DNA of 64,000 bases from JAFGXT01 sp963677165 (GCA_963677165.2 CAXXSX010000002.1:4154001-4218000), one strand, 5' to 3'. Shown: positions 25,088-35,002, counted from the first letter of the stretch. Numbers and translations are program-made. Notes: generated by a model not told the origin, from the sequence alone.

Positions 25088-26929
25088 ATGTGTGGAATAG
25101 TGGGATATGTTGGCGGCAAGAACAGTGTAATGACGCTGCTTGACGGTCTGAAACGGCTTGAATATCGGGGGTATGATTCCGCTGGAATGGCTGTTATTCG
25201 CGATTCCAAGTTGCTGTGTCTGAAAGAAAAAGGCAAAGTGGCAATGCTGGAGAAAAAGATTGCTGCCGAGTGGCCGGATTGGAAAAAAATGACTGGACAT
25301 GCCGGGGTTGCCCATACACGTTGGGCTACTCATGGGGCACCTACGCAAAACAACGCCCATCCGCATATTGATACCAAGAATCGCTTCGCACTGGTTCATA
25401 ACGGAATTATTGAAAATTATGTGCCGTTAAAAAAACGGCTTCAGGAAAATGGTCATGTCTTTAAATCTGAGACCGACAGCGAAGTTCTTGTTCAGCTGAT
25501 TTCTGAATTTTACGACGGAGATATTTTTGAAGCTACCGCATCGGCCCTGAAAATGGTTGAAGGAACGTTCGGTATCGCGGTCATTTCCCTTGAAGAACCG
25601 GATACGATGGTGGTCGCGCGCCGCGGCAGCCCGATTGTTATTGGTGTTGGTAATGACGAAAATATTGTTGCCAGCGATATTGCCGCTTTGGTGGCATATA
25701 CTCAGCGGGTTATTTTTCTTGATGATGACGATATTGCCCTGGTTACTTGTGACCGGATTGATATCCGTAATATCGATAATGTTCCGGTTTCGCGTGAAAT
25801 ATCCAGTATCGACTGGAATGTGGATGCCGCGGAAAAGCAGGGCTATGAACATTTTATGCTTAAAGAGATCTTTGAGCAGCCGGAGGCGGTTGGCAACGCG
25901 ATTCGCGGCCGTATCGACGTTTCAAATGTTACTGCCACTTTGTCGGGCATGAATATGACCCCACGTGAAATGGCCATGATCAACCGGATCATTATTGCCG
26001 CCTGCGGTACCAGTATGCATGCCGGAATGGTTGGCGACTATTATTTTGAGGATCTTGCGGGAATTTCCACCCAGGTCGAACAGGCCGCTGAATTCAGATA
26101 CCGCAACCCGATCATTGAACCCAATACGCTGATCATTCCGATCAGTCAGTCAGGCGAGACGGCTGATACCCTGGCGGCAGTCAGGGAAGCGGCGAACAAG
26201 GGCGCTGTGGTGTCCGCTATATGTAATGTGGTTGGTTCTACGATTGCCCGCGAGTCCGGTCGCGGCGTTTATCTTCATGCCGGACCTGAGATCGGGGTTG
26301 CTTCCACCAAGGCATTTACATGTCAGGTTTCTGTGCTGTTGATGATGGCATTGAAGCTTGGTCGCGGCAGAAGGCTTTCCCGTGAAGCCGGTCAGGGAGT
26401 AATTAATGAGATACAAAGCGTTCCTGACTTAATAAAGCAAGTGCTTGATAACGCTGAACATATCAAAGAGGTTGCAGAAAAATATGCCGATATGGAAGAT
26501 TGTTTTTATATCGGACGTGGCTATCTTTTCCCGGTTGCCCTTGAAGGAGCGCTTAAACTGAAAGAAATCAGTTATTTGCACGCCGAAGGTTATCACGCCG
26601 CCGAACTCAAGCATGGTCCTATTGCCCTGCTTGAAAAGAACGTGCCGGTAATCGCGCTGGCGAACGATATTCCCGGCAAGGATAAAATGCTGGGGAATAT
26701 TCAGGAATGCAAAGCCAGAAAGTCTCCGGTTGTTGCGACTGCTACTGTTGGCGATAAAGAGATTGCTTCTCTGGCTGACGATGTGTTGTGGATTCCGGCC
26801 TGTTCCAAGTTTGTCGCTCCGATTGTGACAGTTGTTGCTCTTCAATTGTTTGCTTACTATGTGGCTGTGAAGCGCAAATGTGAGATCGATCAGCCGCGTA
26901 ACCTGGCGAAGAGTGTTACGGTTGAATAA
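25088..26929 (+). CDS. glmS: Glutamine-fructose-6-phosphate aminotransferase
   Basis: This is the first step of UDP-GlcNAc synthesis. At 613 aa it is full length. Cys2 of MCGIVGYVGG is the glutaminase nucleophile. The glutaminase domain (HTRWATHGAPTQNNAHPH) is followed by two SIS sugar-isomerase domains (IPISQSGETADTLAAVREA) and the C-terminal PRNLAKSVTVE. A GAGGAAA ribosome-binding site precedes the ATG. The leader is too short and plain for a glmS ribozyme. waaA follows 30 bp later, joining amino-sugar and LPS-core synthesis. Confidence 0.97.
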   Translation: MCGIVGYVGGKNSVMTLLDGLKRLEYRGYDSAGMAVIRDSKLLCLKEKGKVAMLEKKIAAEWPDWKKMTGHAGVAHTRWATHGAPTQNNAHPHIDTKNRFALVHNGIIENYVPLKKRLQENGHVFKSETDSEVLVQLISEFYDGDIFEATASALKMVEGTFGIAVISLEEPDTMVVARRGSPIVIGVGNDENIVASDIAALVAYTQRVIFLDDDDIALVTCDRIDIRNIDNVPVSREISSIDWNVDAAEKQGYEHFMLKEIFEQPEAVGNAIRGRIDVSNVTATLSGMNMTPREMAMINRIIIAACGTSMHAGMVGDYYFEDLAGISTQVEQAAEFRYRNPIIEPNTLIIPISQSGETADTLAAVREAANKGAVVSAICNVVGSTIARESGRGVYLHAGPEIGVASTKAFTCQVSVLLMMALKLGRGRRLSREAGQGVINEIQSVPDLIKQVLDNAEHIKEVAEKYADMEDCFYIGRGYLFPVALEGALKLKEISYLHAEGYHAAELKHGPIALLEKNVPVIALANDIPGKDKMLGNIQECKARKSPVVATATVGDKEIASLADDVLWIPACSKFVAPIVTVVALQLFAYYVAVKRKCEIDQPRNLAKSVTVE

Positions 26930-26959
26930 ATTTAAATTTTTCTGTTTTGAGCAGTTAAT

Positions 26960-28231
26960 ATGATACGTTTTATTTATAATCTATTGTTCCCGGTTGTTTT
27001 TATTTTCTTTATTCCGGGAATTATTATCAAGCAGATCAGGCGTTCCGGCTGGAAAAAGACGTTTGCCGAAAGATTCGCGATTTTTAGCGCCGAATGCCGT
27101 AAGGAACTGGCGGATTATCAAGGCGCTACCTGGATTCATTCGGTCAGTGTGGGCGAAACTCAGATTGCCTTGGACCTGATCGCAAAATGGAAGAAACGCA
27201 ACCCGGAACATAAGTTTGTGTTGTCAACTACAACCACAACCGGACAGCAGCTTGCCCGCGATAAAATCAATGGAATGGCTGCGGTTATTTTTTGTCCGAT
27301 TGACTTTTTCTGGTTTGTTAAGAAAACCTATAATCTGATCAAGCCGTCGCAACTGGTTATTCTGGAGACGGAAATCTGGCCAAATATGCTGTTTGAGGCA
27401 AAGAAACGTGGAATTGGAGCGTTTCTGGTAAATGCCAGAATGTCCGATAAGTCTTCCCGCGGATATCGTCGGGCTAGAGTCTTTTTTGCTCCGGTTCTGA
27501 ATTGTTTTAGTAAAATCTGTGTACAGTCGGAAATGGATATGAAGCGTTTTCAGTCTGTAGCTCCAACAGCGGATGTTGTTGTTACCGGTAATCTGAAATT
27601 TGACCGTTCTGTGCCGGAGAATCTGCCGAATATTGATTTGTCAGAATATTTCGGGGCAGGGGAGTTTCAGATAATCCTTGCTTCCTGTACCCATGCAGGA
27701 GAAGAAAAGCTTATTACTGAGACTTTTTTGAAGCTGAAAAAGGATTTTAATAATTCCAGGCTTGTGATTGTTCCCCGTCATGCGGAGCGTGCCCCGGTAA
27801 TCGTGGAAGAGTTGAATAACACTGGAGTTGGTTTTTGTCGTCGTACTGCTGGAATGAACGGTAGTGATTTTGTTGATTGTTTGTTGGCGGATACGACCGG
27901 TGAGATGTTTGGATTTATCAATAAGGCGGATATTGTTATAATGGGCAAAAGTATGGCTGGTCATGATGAGGGACATAATCTGATTGAACCGGCTCTGTTT
28001 GCCAAACCAATCGTGACCGGAAGTGTGTTAACTAATTTCCGGTTTGTACTTGAAGTTTTAAAGGCGGACGATGCCTTGATTACCATAAGCTCCGATGCTG
28101 AATTGGAGCCCGCGCTGAGAAAGCTGCTTGACGAACCCGCACTTCGTGAAAGTCTCGGCCTGGCTGCAGAACAGGCAATAGCCCGTCACCGCGGAGCCCT
28201 TGAAAAAACCATTAAAATACTGGAGGCATAA
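26960..28231 (+). CDS. waaA: 3-deoxy-D-manno-octulosonic acid transferase
   Basis: It transfers Kdo to lipid A precursor at the inner-membrane face (GT30). The 423-aa protein starts with one N-terminal membrane helix. The GT30 N-terminal motif WIHSVSVGETQIA is clear, as are LETEIWPNMLFEAKKRG and the C-terminal GHNLIEPALFAKPIVTG. Its presence indicates a Gram-negative envelope with LPS. It is followed by thiC with almost no gap. Confidence 0.95.
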   Translation: MIRFIYNLLFPVVFIFFIPGIIIKQIRRSGWKKTFAERFAIFSAECRKELADYQGATWIHSVSVGETQIALDLIAKWKKRNPEHKFVLSTTTTTGQQLARDKINGMAAVIFCPIDFFWFVKKTYNLIKPSQLVILETEIWPNMLFEAKKRGIGAFLVNARMSDKSSRGYRRARVFFAPVLNCFSKICVQSEMDMKRFQSVAPTADVVVTGNLKFDRSVPENLPNIDLSEYFGAGEFQIILASCTHAGEEKLITETFLKLKKDFNNSRLVIVPRHAERAPVIVEELNNTGVGFCRRTAGMNGSDFVDCLLADTTGEMFGFINKADIVIMGKSMAGHDEGHNLIEPALFAKPIVTGSVLTNFRFVLEVLKADDALITISSDAELEPALRKLLDEPALRESLGLAAEQAIARHRGALEKTIKILEA

Positions 28232-28232
28232 A

Positions 28233-29540
28233 TTGAGCGCAAATACTCAAATGTCGCATGCCCGTAACGGCATGATTACACCTCAGATTGAGGCGGTTGC
28301 AGCCAAAGAACGGCGTACACCGGAATCGATTCGTGATGAGGTCGCCGCGGGAACTATTGTTATTCCTGCCAATATCAACCATACTTGTCTGGAGCCAATC
28401 GGTATCGGTCGTTCACTCTATACCAAGATCAACGCCAATATTGGTAACTCGGCTCTGTCCAGCTGCCCGAATCAGGAGCTTGCCAAGCTTAATACCGCAG
28501 TGAAATACGGCGCCGATACGGTTATGGATCTTAGTACCGGCGGGAACATCGAAATGATCCGCAAAACGATCATCGGCAACAGTCCGGTTCCGATTGGAAC
28601 CGTGCCGGTTTATGAAGCTCTCAGCAGGATTGAAAAATCCGAGGATTTATGCGATGAGTTGATTCTGGATGTGATTCAGGAACAGGCTGAACAGGGTGTT
28701 GATTATATGACGATCCACGCCGGTTTACTGCTTTCTCATGTGCCGCTTGCCAAGAAGCGTTTGCTGCGTATCGTCAGCCGTGGCGGTTCGATTCTTGCTA
28801 AATGGATGCAGGTTCACCAGAAGGAAAATCTATTCTATTCGAATTACGACAAGATTCTTGAAATCTGTCAGAAATATGATGTTACTTTATCGCTTGGCGA
28901 CGGTATGCGTCCGGGATGTCTTGCTGATGCCAGCGACTCCGCCCAGTTTGCCGAACTTGAAGTTCTGGGCGAATTGGTAGCACGCAGCCGTGAGGCACAT
29001 GTACAGGCCATGGTTGAAGGTCCGGGACATATCCCGTTCAATGAGATTGCTATGAACATGCAGAAGGAACAGGAACTCTGTCAGGACGCTCCGTTCTATA
29101 TTCTTGGGCCGGTTGTTACTGACTGCGCTCCCGGATACGACCATATTACCAGTGCGATCGGTGCTACGATGGGGGCTTACAGTGGTGCCGCAATGCTTTG
29201 CTACGTTACACCGAAAGAGCATCTGGGACTGCCAAATGCCAGAGACGTACGTGATGGTGTTATTGCTTATAAGATCGCTGCACATGCAGCGGATATCGCA
29301 TTGAATAAGCCAGGAGCCCGTGAACGTGACGACGAGATCAGTAAAGCCAGAATGGATTTTAACTGGGAAAAACAGTTTGAATTGGCATTGGATCCGGACA
29401 AGGCTCGTGAACTTCGTGCCGAGGCTATTGAAGAGCAGACTCAGGAAGGTAAAGAACGCAAGAAGAAAGAGAACAATGAAGGATTCTGCACGATGTGCGG
29501 ACCGGACTTCTGTTCCATGCGGATCAGCAGTTCACTGTAA
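28233..29540 (+). CDS. thiC: Phosphomethylpyrimidine synthase
   Basis: This radical-SAM enzyme converts AIR to HMP-phosphate in thiamine synthesis. I chose the TTG at 28233 (435 aa) because GGAGG lies 6 bp upstream and it starts just past the waaA stop; ATG 28251 is the alternative. It is the short ThiC form without the extra N-terminal domain. The cluster motif is CTMCGPDFC near the C-terminus. Also visible are CPNQELAKLNTAVKYGADTV and VEGPGHIPFNEI. I saw no TPP riboswitch close upstream. A terminator follows. Confidence 0.95.
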   Translation: MSANTQMSHARNGMITPQIEAVAAKERRTPESIRDEVAAGTIVIPANINHTCLEPIGIGRSLYTKINANIGNSALSSCPNQELAKLNTAVKYGADTVMDLSTGGNIEMIRKTIIGNSPVPIGTVPVYEALSRIEKSEDLCDELILDVIQEQAEQGVDYMTIHAGLLLSHVPLAKKRLLRIVSRGGSILAKWMQVHQKENLFYSNYDKILEICQKYDVTLSLGDGMRPGCLADASDSAQFAELEVLGELVARSREAHVQAMVEGPGHIPFNEIAMNMQKEQELCQDAPFYILGPVVTDCAPGYDHITSAIGATMGAYSGAAMLCYVTPKEHLGLPNARDVRDGVIAYKIAAHAADIALNKPGARERDDEISKARMDFNWEKQFELALDPDKARELRAEAIEEQTQEGKERKKKENNEGFCTMCGPDFCSMRISSSL

Positions 29541-29562
29541 ATCCTGATTATATTTATTAACT

Positions 29563-29597
29563 CGGCAGGCGGGATTTTATACTGCCTGCCGTTTTAT
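29563..29597 (+). terminator. Terminator after thiC
   Basis: CGGCAGGC pairs with GCCTGCCG across a 13-nt loop, followed by TTTTATTTA. Confidence 0.85.
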
Positions 29598-29613
29598 TTA
29601 TGGAGATATCTAT

Positions 29614-29838
29614 ATGCTGGTGCATATTGCAGCGATAATTATTAATGCCGTAATCATGTGTGGAGCCGGGCTCATCATGTTGTTCGGAGCCATTGGGAAA
29701 ATCCCATTAAAAAAATCGCCGGAAGCCAATCAGGAATTTCTTGAGAAATATTCCCGCTTAATGATTGCTCTCGGCGTAGTTTTAGTACTTCTCGGATTGG
29801 CCAATACGGTCATTGAAACAGTGAGGCTGTTCAAGTAA
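29614..29838 (+). CDS. Small two-helix membrane protein
   Basis: This is a 74-aa hypothetical protein with two transmembrane helices (about residues 4-26 and 50-70) joined by a charged loop. GGAG lies 8 bp upstream of the ATG, supporting translation. It follows the thiC terminator and converges on the ankyrin gene with a 2-bp gap. No family was recognised. Confidence 0.6.
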   Translation: MLVHIAAIIINAVIMCGAGLIMLFGAIGKIPLKKSPEANQEFLEKYSRLMIALGVVLVLLGLANTVIETVRLFK

Positions 29839-29840
29839 TT

Positions 29841-30806
29841 TTATTTGCTTGATAATTTCTTCCCTGGAACAGCGCCGTATGATATAAGAAGTTTCCTTAT
29901 TTCATCGTTTGGAGCCACATCAAATGGAGTAGTACTGTTGTGCCCTAGATTTACATTGGCTCCGTTTTCCAGTAGCAGCTTTATAATTGCTGGATCAGCT
30001 TTGTTTTCTACTGCATTAAATAGTATACTTTGTTTCCAGTCTTCGTTGATGGCATTAACATTGGCTCCGTGTTTAATGAGGTATTTTATCATTCCTAATT
30101 TGTTCTTGCCGCAATTTAGCAAAACATGGGATAGTATGGAATGTCCCCAAGGTTCATTGATGTTGGCTGAATTTGCCAGCATGTATTGAACCAATTTTAA
30201 ATTTCCCGATGCTGCCGCATGAAATATGGGAGGCGGTTGTGGATGATAAAGATTGCCTTCCATATACCCAAAATAGTCGTTAATATTTTCTTTATTGATA
30301 AATGTTTTGATTCTATCCAGATTTTCGGATTGCAGAGCCTTATATAATTCTTTACTTCTCTTGTTTTCCTGCCAATCTTTGATGTCCGGCAACATATAGC
30401 AATAGACTAACGCTATTGTGATTGCAATGCCGGTCAACATATAATTCCAGTTATGCTTGAACCAGTTTGTTTGCTCAATGTCTTCTGAAGGTGACTGTCG
30501 TTCCCGCTTGATAATATATTGGATTAGAAAGACGATACTTCCAAGAATAATTATTCCAGGCGCATAAAATAATAAAAATCGAGTAGTTTCGAAGTTCCAT
30601 GGAGTTGTGAAGTTAAAAGGTCCAAGAACTACGATTGTCCATTCGGTATGACAGGATATAAGGCCATACTCTCCTCCGGGGGCTTTAATGTACCATTCTG
30701 GTCCAGGACCAAGCTTTGCTATTGCGGAGGCTACAAATAGTAAAAAAATAATGCATGATGTAATGAATTTTATGTACACATTCAATTTTGCGGACATAAA
30801 ATTCAT
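29841..30806 (-). CDS. Ankyrin-repeat membrane protein
   Basis: This is a 321-aa protein with hydrophobic helices near residues 12-30, 75-95 and 128-148. Four to five ankyrin repeats follow (NLKLVQYMLANSANINEPWG, then KYLIKHGANVNAINEDWKQS, then IKLLLENGANVNLGHNSTTP). The ankyrin block is probably cytoplasmic. It starts 12 bp after the U32 peptidase stop and is likely co-transcribed with it. Binding partner unknown. Confidence 0.8.
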   Translation of the reverse strand: MNFMSAKLNVYIKFITSCIIFLLFVASAIAKLGPGPEWYIKAPGGEYGLISCHTEWTIVVLGPFNFTTPWNFETTRFLLFYAPGIIILGSIVFLIQYIIKRERQSPSEDIEQTNWFKHNWNYMLTGIAITIALVYCYMLPDIKDWQENKRSKELYKALQSENLDRIKTFINKENINDYFGYMEGNLYHPQPPPIFHAAASGNLKLVQYMLANSANINEPWGHSILSHVLLNCGKNKLGMIKYLIKHGANVNAINEDWKQSILFNAVENKADPAIIKLLLENGANVNLGHNSTTPFDVAPNDEIRKLLISYGAVPGKKLSSK

Positions 30807-30818
30807 TCAAGCATTTTC

Positions 30819-33041
30819 CTAGGATAACGACAGATCAAAGTTAAACGGCGAGGTATCCGGCTCGTTCCAGCGTGCGTTTGACAGATCGTAAAAGTCCACT
30901 GTGCCTTTGATGCGTGGAATCGACATGACTGTCTTGGGATATACGCGCGAAATCTTATCCTTGTCGTGCTTCACTCTGAATTCATTACCGCGCTGATCCT
31001 TGATCATACCGTCCACCGGAATATCTGCGCGGGTCGCGAGAAGTACTGGTCGTCCGTAGCGGTAAACTTCCACTGGAAGAACCGATTTTGCCACTATGTT
31101 GTCGATTTCAGCTTTTTCCAGTTCCAGCCAGGACTGTACCTTTGCCAGTCCGAGAGACTCCATTTCTTTGGCTGCCATTGAATTGCACACTGGCAGGGGA
31201 AAGGAGGCTGTCAGAATAACATCTTGATAATCTTTTAGCAGTTCCAACTGGAATAAAGAAGTTATTCTGAAACGACGATATCCGCGTTCGTAAGTCTGCT
31301 TGATTAAGCTTTTGAGTCCGGCAAGCTTTGATTCCGGGCAAAACGGCGGCAATGCTGCTTCGTCGGCCCATTTGTCGATACAGTAAATCGGGGATGCTAC
31401 ATGAATATTTTTTTTGCCCGGTTTGTCGCCTTTCGGGGTAACTTCAATGGTTTCCCTCGGGTCGGAAATTTCAGCTGGTTTCATGGTGCTGTAAGCGTCA
31501 AAGAATTTCTGCAGCGGTTCAAACGGCATGGTGTCCAAGTCCGCTTCGGTGACACTGGCTTCTGCCCAATCCCAGAAATCGCGTCGGATTTGTTTCAGAA
31601 CGCTTGCGGGAAGGAACAAATCTCCATCAATATTTACTTCGATTAGTCCGCCGCAAATCCGGTCGGAACGTGATGCTTTGAATTCTTCCCGGATCGTATC
31701 CGCCGCTAATGGACGTTTTTGAGCCGGAGCTATTTCGGTATTATTTTCCCACTTCATGCGGGAAATAGTATTTAACACTTCAACGGAAATTCCATTGGAA
31801 GATACATTTATTTTCAGATCAAGTCCGGCGCGGGGTTCCGGCAGGACCGATTTATAATTTTCTTTTGGATGGCTTTCGCCGATCTTATAGACTAGGGAAT
31901 TGACCGCAATTTCAAGTTCAGTCGGAATCAGGCAATACTGACCTTTTCCGGTTTTCTTCTGCCAAATGCCGTCGACGCGCATATTAGTAACGGTTAGGGC
32001 AGGGCCCTCGTCACCGGACGCGGGTTGAATGCGCAGGCGGTCGCCGCTGAAAATACGTTTTGATACAGAAACGACAATGCCTTTCTGATTTGTATCGACC
32101 ACTTTGCCGACTAGCAGGCCGGATACGCCAAGTGATTTATGCTGAATTAGATCGGCGATTGATTTTGTCGAGGTAAATCCTTCGGTCCATTTACGTCCAA
32201 GGGATTTGCTTAAAGTATTACGAGCCTGTTTTAAAAGGTCTATATTCGGCTGGTCGGCATCAAGAAGCATACGATAGGCGGAAACAACATTTTTCACATA
32301 GTCGCTTTTTTTCAGGCGGCCTTCGATTTTTAGCGATGCCACACCTAATTCTTTTAGTGTTTTGACTTTATCAATTAACGCCAAGTCGCCCGGTGAGAAA
32401 AAGAAGCCATTGCCGTTTTTTGAATAATATCTGCGGCGGCAGGGTTGTTTGCATTTACCCCGGTTACCGCTCCAGCCTCCAATCCAGGATGAAAACAGGC
32501 AGGTCCCGGACATACTGCAACATAGTGCACCATGAACAAATACTTCCAGTTCGAGGTTTGTTTGATTCTTGATTTCGCGTAATTCATCAAATGTAACCTG
32601 ACGTTCCAGAATGATTCTTTCGGCACCCATGCGTTCAAGCGTTTTTACCCCGGCAGAATTATGAATTCCCATCTGAGTGGAAGCGTGGATTTTCAGTGAC
32701 GGAAAGTATTCCCGGATAATCCGAAGAATGCCGATATCCTGAACAATAATTGCGTCTGGACCCAGTTGTGACAGTTGAGCGAGGAATTCGACAACCTCGT
32801 TTAATTCCGATTCTTTGATCAGGGTATTAAGAGTGACGTAAACTTTTTTGCCTTTATTTGACGCGTAAGCGATAAGCTGCGACATTTCCTCTATTGAGAA
32901 ATTATCGGTTCTCTCACGAGCGTTGAATTTACTCAAACCGGCATATACGGCATCAGCTCCGCTTTCAAATGCTGCGATTGCGGTTTCAAGATTTCCGGCC
33001 GGGGCCAGTAATTCAATTTTATTTTTATGCCTGTTTTTCAT
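30819..33041 (-). CDS. U32-family peptidase (RlhA/YhbU-like) with DUF3656 region
   Basis: I chose ATG 33041 (740 aa), giving MKNRHKNKIELLAPAGNLET, the normal family N-terminus; the frame opens earlier but adds an atypical leader. The U32 signature (ERQVTFDELREIKNQTNLEL, then VHGALCCSMSGTCLFSS) is intact, with the cysteine cluster CLFSSW...GKCKQPCR. The C-terminal half matches the long U32 type with the DUF3656 extension. Family members act in tRNA/rRNA hydroxylation (TrhP, RlhA) or collagenase-like proteolysis; an RNA-modification role is more likely. Confidence 0.88.
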   Translation of the reverse strand: MKNRHKNKIELLAPAGNLETAIAAFESGADAVYAGLSKFNARERTDNFSIEEMSQLIAYASNKGKKVYVTLNTLIKESELNEVVEFLAQLSQLGPDAIIVQDIGILRIIREYFPSLKIHASTQMGIHNSAGVKTLERMGAERIILERQVTFDELREIKNQTNLELEVFVHGALCCSMSGTCLFSSWIGGWSGNRGKCKQPCRRRYYSKNGNGFFFSPGDLALIDKVKTLKELGVASLKIEGRLKKSDYVKNVVSAYRMLLDADQPNIDLLKQARNTLSKSLGRKWTEGFTSTKSIADLIQHKSLGVSGLLVGKVVDTNQKGIVVSVSKRIFSGDRLRIQPASGDEGPALTVTNMRVDGIWQKKTGKGQYCLIPTELEIAVNSLVYKIGESHPKENYKSVLPEPRAGLDLKINVSSNGISVEVLNTISRMKWENNTEIAPAQKRPLAADTIREEFKASRSDRICGGLIEVNIDGDLFLPASVLKQIRRDFWDWAEASVTEADLDTMPFEPLQKFFDAYSTMKPAEISDPRETIEVTPKGDKPGKKNIHVASPIYCIDKWADEAALPPFCPESKLAGLKSLIKQTYERGYRRFRITSLFQLELLKDYQDVILTASFPLPVCNSMAAKEMESLGLAKVQSWLELEKAEIDNIVAKSVLPVEVYRYGRPVLLATRADIPVDGMIKDQRGNEFRVKHDKDKISRVYPKTVMSIPRIKGTVDFYDLSNARWNEPDTSPFNFDLSLS

Positions 33042-33071
33042 AAATTCCAATTTTCTATAAAGTAAATAACT

Positions 33072-33097
33072 AAAAAAAAACTCCTGCACAGCAGGAG
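33072..33097 (-). terminator. Terminator after the 58-aa protein gene
   Basis: Read on the minus strand, CTCCTGC pairs with GCAGGAG around a 3-nt loop and is followed by nine T. It closes the small gene at 33126-33302 and separates it from the U32 gene. Confidence 0.9.
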
Positions 33098-33125
33098 CTT
33101 TCTCAATATCGGATGTATCAGGTAG

Positions 33126-33302
33126 TTATACCTTTGCAGCATCCCATTTGTCTTTGCTAACGAAAGCAGTCAGATTACGGCCATCTGAAGTTTTCGCCTT
33201 AAAAGCGTATCTTTCGTTACCCTTTTTGCCGTAAGTAACTTTTTCAGTGATTTCGGCATCGACTTTTTTCTTTTCCTTCACGTCATAGAAAGAATGCTTC
33301 AT
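33126..33302 (-). CDS. Small basic protein, 58 aa, function unknown
   Basis: Translation gives MKHSFYDVKEKKKVDAEITE at the start and ends WDAAKV. The AGGAGG ribosome-binding site, 5 bp before the ATG, and the strong terminator right after the stop make this a well-supported, probably highly expressed monocistronic gene. The middle (YAFKAKTSDGRNLTAFVSKD) looks like a beta-hairpin pair. It is lysine-rich, without signal peptide or membrane segment. I know no named family; a nucleic-acid or ribosome-associated role is only a guess from charge and size. Confidence 0.78.
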   Translation of the reverse strand: MKHSFYDVKEKKKVDAEITEKVTYGKKGNERYAFKAKTSDGRNLTAFVSKDKWDAAKV

Positions 33303-33721
33303 GGTATCCTCCTGAAACGGGTTTGTTTTACGGCAGTACAGCCGCTTACTAATTCCCTGCCTCTCTAAAATATCGACAGGCCTGACTTTTTACTCTGCTA
33401 CTAAAGATAATGCTCAAAAAAGTGAATGCAAATTATTTTTAAGGAAAAAATGAAAAATTTAAGGTGGAAATGATATTATTTGGGTTTAAGGATCAAAAAA
33501 AACAGCCGATTTATAGATTGTAGATATTTGACAGATGAGCTGGTTATTGAACCAGTAAGGCTTGAAATTATAGATATGATCGCTATTTTAAATTTGTAGG
33601 TTTAACTTTATTTAAGCAATTTTTATAAAATTTCGAATATATTGCGATTATTTCTTATATTTTAAAATGTTGTGGTTACAGGACCGCAACTTAGTTATAA
33701 TTCATAAGTGGGAAGTTTTTT
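33303..33721. other. AT-rich intergenic region between divergent genes
   Basis: About 420 bp separate the 58-aa gene and the HDOD gene. It contains a small CTGGTT/AACCAG hairpin near 33540-33556 and T-rich promoter-like DNA. I see no gene or recognisable riboswitch. Confidence 0.5.
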
Positions 33722-34996
33722 ATGAGTGACACCAGGCATGAGCATGAGGATGATAATTCTTTTGAACGACGTCAGATGATTCGGGCAATCAGCAGTTTTG
33801 AAGGTTTTCCGACAATGAATCCCCGTTCGATGCGCATAATTGCAATGCTCAAGGAAAAACTAGTCAATATTCCTCGGCTGGCACGTATTCTTGAACGTAA
33901 TCATGATTTTCGTCAACATTTTATAAAACTTTCCGGCGTTCCGGATATGGGAAGCGGGTCGATAAAAGAGGCCATTCGTGCCCTTGGCTTATTGAATGTC
34001 AAGCATCTGGTTTTTTCTTTCATTATTATGCCGTTTTACTCTGCCAATGACCGGGAGGAATGGGAACATGTTTATTCCACTTCTATATTGATTTCAAATA
34101 TGCTCAAGCATTTCCGGATTCCGGAAACCAGTTCTTTGCCGTTGGTTGCGTTGCTTCATGACATCGGAGTCCCGTTGCTGAGGCGTTTTAATCCTTCAAG
34201 ATATGAACAGATCAAGAAATATGCCCGAGATAATAATTTGTATCTGGAGGATGTTGAAGATGCCAATTTATATATTACCCATGCGGTTGCCGGTGGCATT
34301 TGCATTAAGAAATGGGGCATGCATGACGATGTCTTTTTCCCGGTAACTCATCATCATATTCAAGAATTTATTGAAGGTGATGAAGAACAGTTAAAGGAAT
34401 TATACCTGCTGCAATATGCAGACTGGATTGACCATTGTGTTCGCGGTTTAACCTGCTACAGACCAAATCATGCTATTCTTAAGCATTTTGGTTATGAAGT
34501 GGATGATGAGTACTGGTTGGATTTTCAGAAAGATGTGGTTAATCATATATCATTTGGCAAAGCGGAATTTCGCGGCAGTTCTTCTGAATGCATTCAGCAT
34601 TTAGTAGCTCCGCTTGGATTTGTTGAGAAAGTTCGCAGAGAAGAAGAGAAGCATCGCAAGCATCAGGAAGCTGGCGCTAAGAAAAGTTTTTCTTTTGATA
34701 TTGCCAAAGCGATAAAAGATAAATTGAATCATCGTAAGCATGATGATTCAAATTCCATGACGGAAACAAATACGATCGAAAATTTTAATCCGGAAATGTC
34801 TATTGAAGACGTGGAACAGAATTCGGATACCGTAACTACGGTATTTAAGCGACCCAAACCGCAGGAACCGGTTTTTGAACTTGATGAAGACAACAATAAA
34901 CCGTTGCGCTTGCGCTCGGATGGAAAGGTTCTTGAAACGGTGACTACAGTATTTAAGCGGCCTATTATTTCCAAAAACAAAGACGAAAATATTTAA
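33722..34996 (+). CDS. HDOD-domain signalling protein
   Basis: This is a 424-aa protein. The HDOD domain covers about residues 15-290 (FPTMNPRSMRIIAMLKEK, then SIKEAIRALGLLNVKHLV, then VALLHDIGVPLLRRF). The HD pair is present in LLHDIG, and a HHHIQ motif lies near residue 215. HDOD proteins act in signalling, often with two-component or c-di-GMP circuits. The C-terminal 110 residues are low-complexity and carry the nonapeptide TVTTVFKRP twice, in linear linker sequence. GGGAAG precedes the ATG. The stop lies 6 bp from the convergent corA stop. Confidence 0.85.
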   Translation: MSDTRHEHEDDNSFERRQMIRAISSFEGFPTMNPRSMRIIAMLKEKLVNIPRLARILERNHDFRQHFIKLSGVPDMGSGSIKEAIRALGLLNVKHLVFSFIIMPFYSANDREEWEHVYSTSILISNMLKHFRIPETSSLPLVALLHDIGVPLLRRFNPSRYEQIKKYARDNNLYLEDVEDANLYITHAVAGGICIKKWGMHDDVFFPVTHHHIQEFIEGDEEQLKELYLLQYADWIDHCVRGLTCYRPNHAILKHFGYEVDDEYWLDFQKDVVNHISFGKAEFRGSSSECIQHLVAPLGFVEKVRREEEKHRKHQEAGAKKSFSFDIAKAIKDKLNHRKHDDSNSMTETNTIENFNPEMSIEDVEQNSDTVTTVFKRPKPQEPVFELDEDNNKPLRLRSDGKVLETVTTVFKRPIISKNKDENI

Positions 34997-35002
34997 TGTT
35001 AT

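Noticed and set aside
28150..28232. TPP riboswitch before thiC
   Set aside because: thiC starts immediately after waaA, and I see no CTGAGA-type THI box in the coding sequence before it.
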